This document shows positions 6,889 to 9,586 of a stretch of DNA of 9,586 bases, one piece after another. How positions within the stretch are numbered: position 1 is the stretch's first letter; the number at the start of each line of letters is the position of its first letter. A program made the position numbers and the translations under genes. This DNA comes from Parvibaculum sp. (lineage in GTDB: Bacteria > Pseudomonadota > Alphaproteobacteria > Parvibaculales > Parvibaculaceae): the NCBI GenBank assembly GCA_014359855.1, contig JACIYQ010000052.1, positions 1-9,586 of the forward strand, given 5' to 3'. Below the pieces are notes generated by a model, which searched no databases, had not been told where the DNA came from, and saw nothing but the letters and a program-made list of their open reading frames with translations.

Positions 6889-7680
6889 TCAGTGCGCGTC
6901 GGCCCAGACCTTGCGCATCGCGAAATAGAGGATGCCGGTCAGCAGCACGAGATAGATGAGCACCTGGAAGCCCATGCGGTGACGCTGCTCGAGCTTCGGC
7001 TCGGCCGCCCACATCAGGAAGTGGGTGACGTCCTTTGCCATCTGGCCGACGGTGTTGGGCGTGCCATCCTCGTAATCCACCTGGCCGTCGGAGAGCGGCG
7101 CCGGCATGGCGATCATGTGGCCGGGGAAGTAGAGATTGTAGGAACCGGTCGTGACCTCGAAATCTTCCGGCGCGTCCACATAACCCTTCAGCAGCGAGTA
7201 GATGTAGTCCGGTCCGCCGGCACGCGCCTTGGCGATCAGCGACAGATCGGGCGCGGCGGCGCCGAGTGCGGCGGCGGAAGCCTCCGGGTTCGGATAGGGC
7301 GAGGGGAAGGCATCCTTCGGCTCGCCCGGACGCTCGTACATCTCGCCATCGGCGTTGGGGCCATCCTCGACGGTGATCTCGGCGGCAAGCGCCTTGACCT
7401 GACCCTCTTCGAATTCCGGACCGCCCGGCTCGCCGAGGTTGCGGAATTTCACGTACTGCATCGAATGGCAGACCGAGCAGACTTCCTTGTAGACCTTGTA
7501 GCCGCGGCGCAGCGCGTCGCGGTCATAGGTGCCGAAGACGCCCTGGAAGGACCAGTCGGCATGCTGGAGGGCAACCTCGCCCTCGGCGGCACGCGCGGGC
7601 GACACCGCGGCAAGGGCGAGCCCCACCGCAATGGCGCAGAGGGAAACGGTGCGAGAGATGCTTTTCATTGCTGTTTTCAC
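6889..7680 (-). CDS. petC: Cytochrome c1 of the cytochrome bc1 complex
   Basis: Haem c subunit that takes electrons from the Rieske centre and passes them to a soluble or membrane cytochrome c on the periplasmic side. With the GTG start at 7680 the protein has 263 residues. It shows a Sec signal peptide (basic n-region, SLCAIAVGLALAAV, then SPARA|A), a haem-binding CSVCH (68-72), an axial Met in MIAMPAPL (about residue 192) and one C-terminal membrane anchor (about 237-254, VLIYLVLLTGILYF). An in-frame ATG at 7668 would give 259 residues but has no good ribosome site. The GTG has GAGGGGG with a 9-nt gap, the same arrangement as at petB, so I prefer GTG. It follows petB by 14 nt and precedes the operon terminator. 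Product identity is certain; the start is uncertain by 12 nt. Confidence 0.95.
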   Translation of the reverse strand: MKTAMKSISRTVSLCAIAVGLALAAVSPARAAEGEVALQHADWSFQGVFGTYDRDALRRGYKVYKEVCSVCHSMQYVKFRNLGEPGGPEFEEGQVKALAAEITVEDGPNADGEMYERPGEPKDAFPSPYPNPEASAAALGAAAPDLSLIAKARAGGPDYIYSLLKGYVDAPEDFEVTTGSYNLYFPGHMIAMPAPLSDGQVDYEDGTPNTVGQMAKDVTHFLMWAAEPKLEQRHRMGFQVLIYLVLLTGILYFAMRKVWADAH

Positions 7681-7689
7681 TTGTCCGTT

Positions 7690-7697
7690 CCCCCTCA
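7690..7697 (-). promoter_or_regulatory. Stop codon fused to ribosome site at the petB/petC junction
   Basis: On the minus strand the petB stop TGA runs directly into GGGGG, forming a GAGGGGG ribosome site 9 nt before the GTG at 7680. The petA/petB junction (8982-8989) has the same TGAGGGGG, also 9 nt before its ATG. This parallel decides the petC start in favour of GTG. Confidence 0.6.
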
Positions 7698-8972
7698 GCT
7701 CGTTGCCTTGTCCTGCCGCGTACCGGGCAGCACCGACTCCGCAATGCTCGCGGGCAGCGGCTTCGTTTTCTCGATCAGTCCCAGCACGGGGAAGAGAACG
7801 AGGAAGTGCAGGAAGTAGTAAGCGGTCAGGATGCGCGACAGGTCGGTGATGTCGAAGCCGCCCTCGCCCACATGGATCAGGATCTTGTCCGGCGTCTGGC
7901 CGCCGCAATAGCCAAGACCGAGGCAGACCGCGACGAAGATCCAGAAGAACTGCTTGTAGAGCGGGCGGAACCGCGCCGAGCGAACCTTGGACGTGTCGAG
8001 CCAGGGCAGCACGAAGAGGATCGCGATGGCGCCGAACATGAGCACCACGCCGCCGAGCTTGTCTGGCACCGCGCGCAGGATCGCGTAGAAGGGCAGCAGA
8101 TACCATTCCGGCACGATGTGAGCGGGCGTCGAAAGCGGATTGGCGACGATGTAGTTGTCCGGTTCGCCGAGCCCGTTCGGATTGTAGAAGACGAAATAGG
8201 CGAAGAGGATCAGGAACAGCGCCATGCCGAACCCGTCCTTGATCGTCGCATAGGGCGTGAAGGGAACAGTGTCCTTCTTCGGGTCCTTGACTTCGATGCC
8301 CGCCGGATTGCCCTGCCCCGTCACATGCAGCGCCCAGACGTGAAGGATCACGACGCCGGCGATGAGGAAGGGGAAGAGGTAATGCAGCGAGAAGAAGCGG
8401 TTGAGCGTCGGATCGCCGACGGAGAAACCGCCCCAGAGCCAGGTACGGAGCGACTCGCCGACCAGCGGAATCGCGCCGAAGAGGTTGGTGATGACGGTGG
8501 CGCCCCAGAAGCTCATCTGGCCCCAGGGAAGCACGTAACCGAAGAAGGCCGTCGCCATCATCAGGAGATAGATGAGCACGCCGAGAATCCACAGCACTTC
8601 GCGCGGCGCCTTGTAGGAGCCGTAATAAAGACCGCGGAACATGTGGATATAGACGGCGATGAAGAACATCGACGCGCCGTTCGCATGAACGTAGCGGATG
8701 AGCCAGCCGTAATTCACGTCGCGCATGATGTGCTCGACGCTCGCGAAGGCGAGTTCGGTGGTCGGCACGTAGTGCATGGCGAGCACGATGCCGGTCACGA
8801 TCTGCACCGCGAGGCAGAGCGACAGGATGGCGCCGAAGGTCCACCAGTAGTTCAGGTTCCTCGGCGTCGGATAGTCGATAAAGCTGTCGTTGACGAGCCG
8901 CAGGACCGGCAGGCGGGCATCGAGCCAGCGCGTGAATCCGTTGGCGGGTGTGTAGGTGCTTTCACCGCTCAT
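7695..8972 (-). CDS. petB: Cytochrome b of the cytochrome bc1 complex
   Basis: Membrane core of the complex. It carries haems bL and bH and forms the quinol-oxidising (Qo) and quinone-reducing (Qi) sites. The protein has 425 residues, the length of the unsplit alphaproteobacterial/mitochondrial form, with about eight hydrophobic helices. The four haem ligands are visible as His96 and His110 in helix B and His197 and His211 in helix D, each pair 14 apart as in the proteobacterial family. The Qo-site PEWY motif is at 288-291 and GYVLPWGQMSFWGATVI at 145-161. No frameshift or split into b6/subunit IV is seen. The ATG at 8972 starts MSGESTYTP and follows GAGGGGG by 9 nt. It lies 14 nt after petA. 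Confidence 0.97.
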   Translation of the reverse strand: MSGESTYTPANGFTRWLDARLPVLRLVNDSFIDYPTPRNLNYWWTFGAILSLCLAVQIVTGIVLAMHYVPTTELAFASVEHIMRDVNYGWLIRYVHANGASMFFIAVYIHMFRGLYYGSYKAPREVLWILGVLIYLLMMATAFFGYVLPWGQMSFWGATVITNLFGAIPLVGESLRTWLWGGFSVGDPTLNRFFSLHYLFPFLIAGVVILHVWALHVTGQGNPAGIEVKDPKKDTVPFTPYATIKDGFGMALFLILFAYFVFYNPNGLGEPDNYIVANPLSTPAHIVPEWYLLPFYAILRAVPDKLGGVVLMFGAIAILFVLPWLDTSKVRSARFRPLYKQFFWIFVAVCLGLGYCGGQTPDKILIHVGEGGFDITDLSRILTAYYFLHFLVLFPVLGLIEKTKPLPASIAESVLPGTRQDKATS

Positions 8973-8981
8973 TTTCTGGCG

Positions 8982-8989
8982 CCCCCTCA
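8982..8989 (-). promoter_or_regulatory. Stop codon fused to ribosome site at the petA/petB junction
   Basis: On the minus strand the petA stop TGA continues as GGGGG, 9 nt before the petB ATG. This gives a termination-reinitiation arrangement identical to the petB/petC junction. Confidence 0.55.
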
Positions 8990-9526
8990 GCCGATCTTGA
9001 TCTTGGTGTCGGAAACGAATTCGTAGGGCGGCACTTCCAGGTTCAGCGGCGCCGGACCTTTGCGGATGCGGCCGGACGTGTCGTAGACCGAACCGTGGCA
9101 GGGACAGAAGTAGCCGTCATACTCGCCCTTGTAGGACAGCGGCACGCAACCGAGATGGGTGCAGATGCCGATGACGACGAGCCACTGCTTCTCGAGTTCG
9201 CCGTTCGGCCCCGCGATCACGCGCGCATCGTCCGGCTGCGGATCGGGCAGCGTCGAGACGTCGACGGCCTCGGCCTCCGAGATCTCTTTTTCCGTGCGGT
9301 GACGCACGAAAACCGGCTTGCCGCGCCACTTGAAGGTGGTTTCCTGGCCGACCGGAATGTTGGAAATATCGACTTCGATGGAGGCGAGCGCCAGGACGGA
9401 AGCGTCCGGGTTCATCTGGTCGATCAGCGGCCAGATGGCGGCAGCAGCGCCGACCGCGGCGAGCGACCCCGTTGCCACATAAAGGAAATCGCGCCGTGTC
9501 GGCTCGCCCGCGTGGATGTCTGCCAC
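8987..9526 (-). CDS. petA: Rieske iron-sulfur subunit of the cytochrome bc1 complex
   Basis: Carries the 2Fe-2S cluster that takes the first electron from quinol at the Qo site and shuttles it to cytochrome c1. The protein has 179 residues, the usual alphaproteobacterial length. A twin-arginine motif, TRRDFLYVATG (10-20), precedes a hydrophobic anchor (about 17-36), consistent with Tat export as an uncleaved signal anchor. Cluster ligands are CTHLGC (Cys122, His124, Cys127) and CPCHGS (Cys141, Cys143, His144), with Ser146 in the usual place. The start is GTG at 9526, 9 nt after AGGAG (9536-9540). It is the first gene of petABC. The remaining ~60 nt to the window edge should hold or lead to the promoter, but I see no clear -35/-10 pair. 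Confidence 0.97.
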   Translation of the reverse strand: MADIHAGEPTRRDFLYVATGSLAAVGAAAAIWPLIDQMNPDASVLALASIEVDISNIPVGQETTFKWRGKPVFVRHRTEKEISEAEAVDVSTLPDPQPDDARVIAGPNGELEKQWLVVIGICTHLGCVPLSYKGEYDGYFCPCHGSVYDTSGRIRKGPAPLNLEVPPYEFVSDTKIKIG

Positions 9527-9586
9527 GATTCAGGTCTCCTCGTTGAATAGGCCGAACGCCACGCACCGCTCGGGAAAGCGGCTCCC

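Noticed and set aside
7668..9026. A 452-codon plus-strand frame opposite petB/petC
   Set aside because: It is antisense to genes with all haem ligands and has the charged composition typical of shadow frames.
9566..9581. A 5-bp hairpin CCGCT/AGCGG upstream of petA as an operator
   Set aside because: It is short, and a stem this size is expected by chance in GC-rich DNA; no promoter elements frame it.

Overview
The window looks like chromosomal DNA of a GC-rich alphaproteobacterium. Three things support this: an adjacent Rieske / cytochrome b / cytochrome c1 operon of alphaproteobacterial type, REP-like palindromes of the GTCATTGCCGGGC and CCGTCATGACCCG kind, and codon use at about 65-70% GC in sampled lines. 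A Hyphomicrobiales or Parvibaculum-like host is my best guess from memory of such repeats and is not proven here.

Layout from left to right: (1) 16-1572, plus strand, an AMP-forming acyl-CoA synthetase closed by a good intrinsic terminator at 1596-1622. (2) 1623-1973, an AT-richer stretch with no supportable gene, followed by a two-gene plus-strand cassette. This consists of a 148-residue unknown protein (1974-2420) and an overlapping 436-residue protein (2405-3715). The C-terminus of the larger protein reads like the ImmA/IrrE (COG2856) peptidase fold, but with every zinc ligand replaced. The segment has lower GC (about 43-60% in sampled lines) and uses codons such as cta, tta and ata, so it looks like a small acquired island. 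(3) 3716-4116, a convergent intergenic region. It holds a 262-bp MITE-like element with 20-bp perfect terminal inverted repeats and a 5-bp target duplication, inserted into the middle of a REP-type palindrome. (4) 4117-6675, minus strand, mtnP-apt-mtnA, a compact methylthioadenosine salvage operon. (5) 6676-6888, the mtnP leader with a pair of inverted REP units, then the bc1 operon terminator. (6) 6889-9526, minus strand, petA-petB-petC, encoding the complete catalytic core of the cytochrome bc1 complex.

How the genes work together: MtnP phosphorolyses 5'-methylthioadenosine to adenine and methylthioribose-1-phosphate. Apt captures the adenine as AMP, and MtnA isomerises the sugar phosphate. 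The operon therefore handles both products of the first step. PetABC oxidises quinol and reduces cytochrome c across the inner membrane. The acyl-CoA synthetase is a stand-alone fatty or aromatic acid activator. The cassette between it and the mtn operon is the accessory and least understood part, and the best candidate for an undescribed system.
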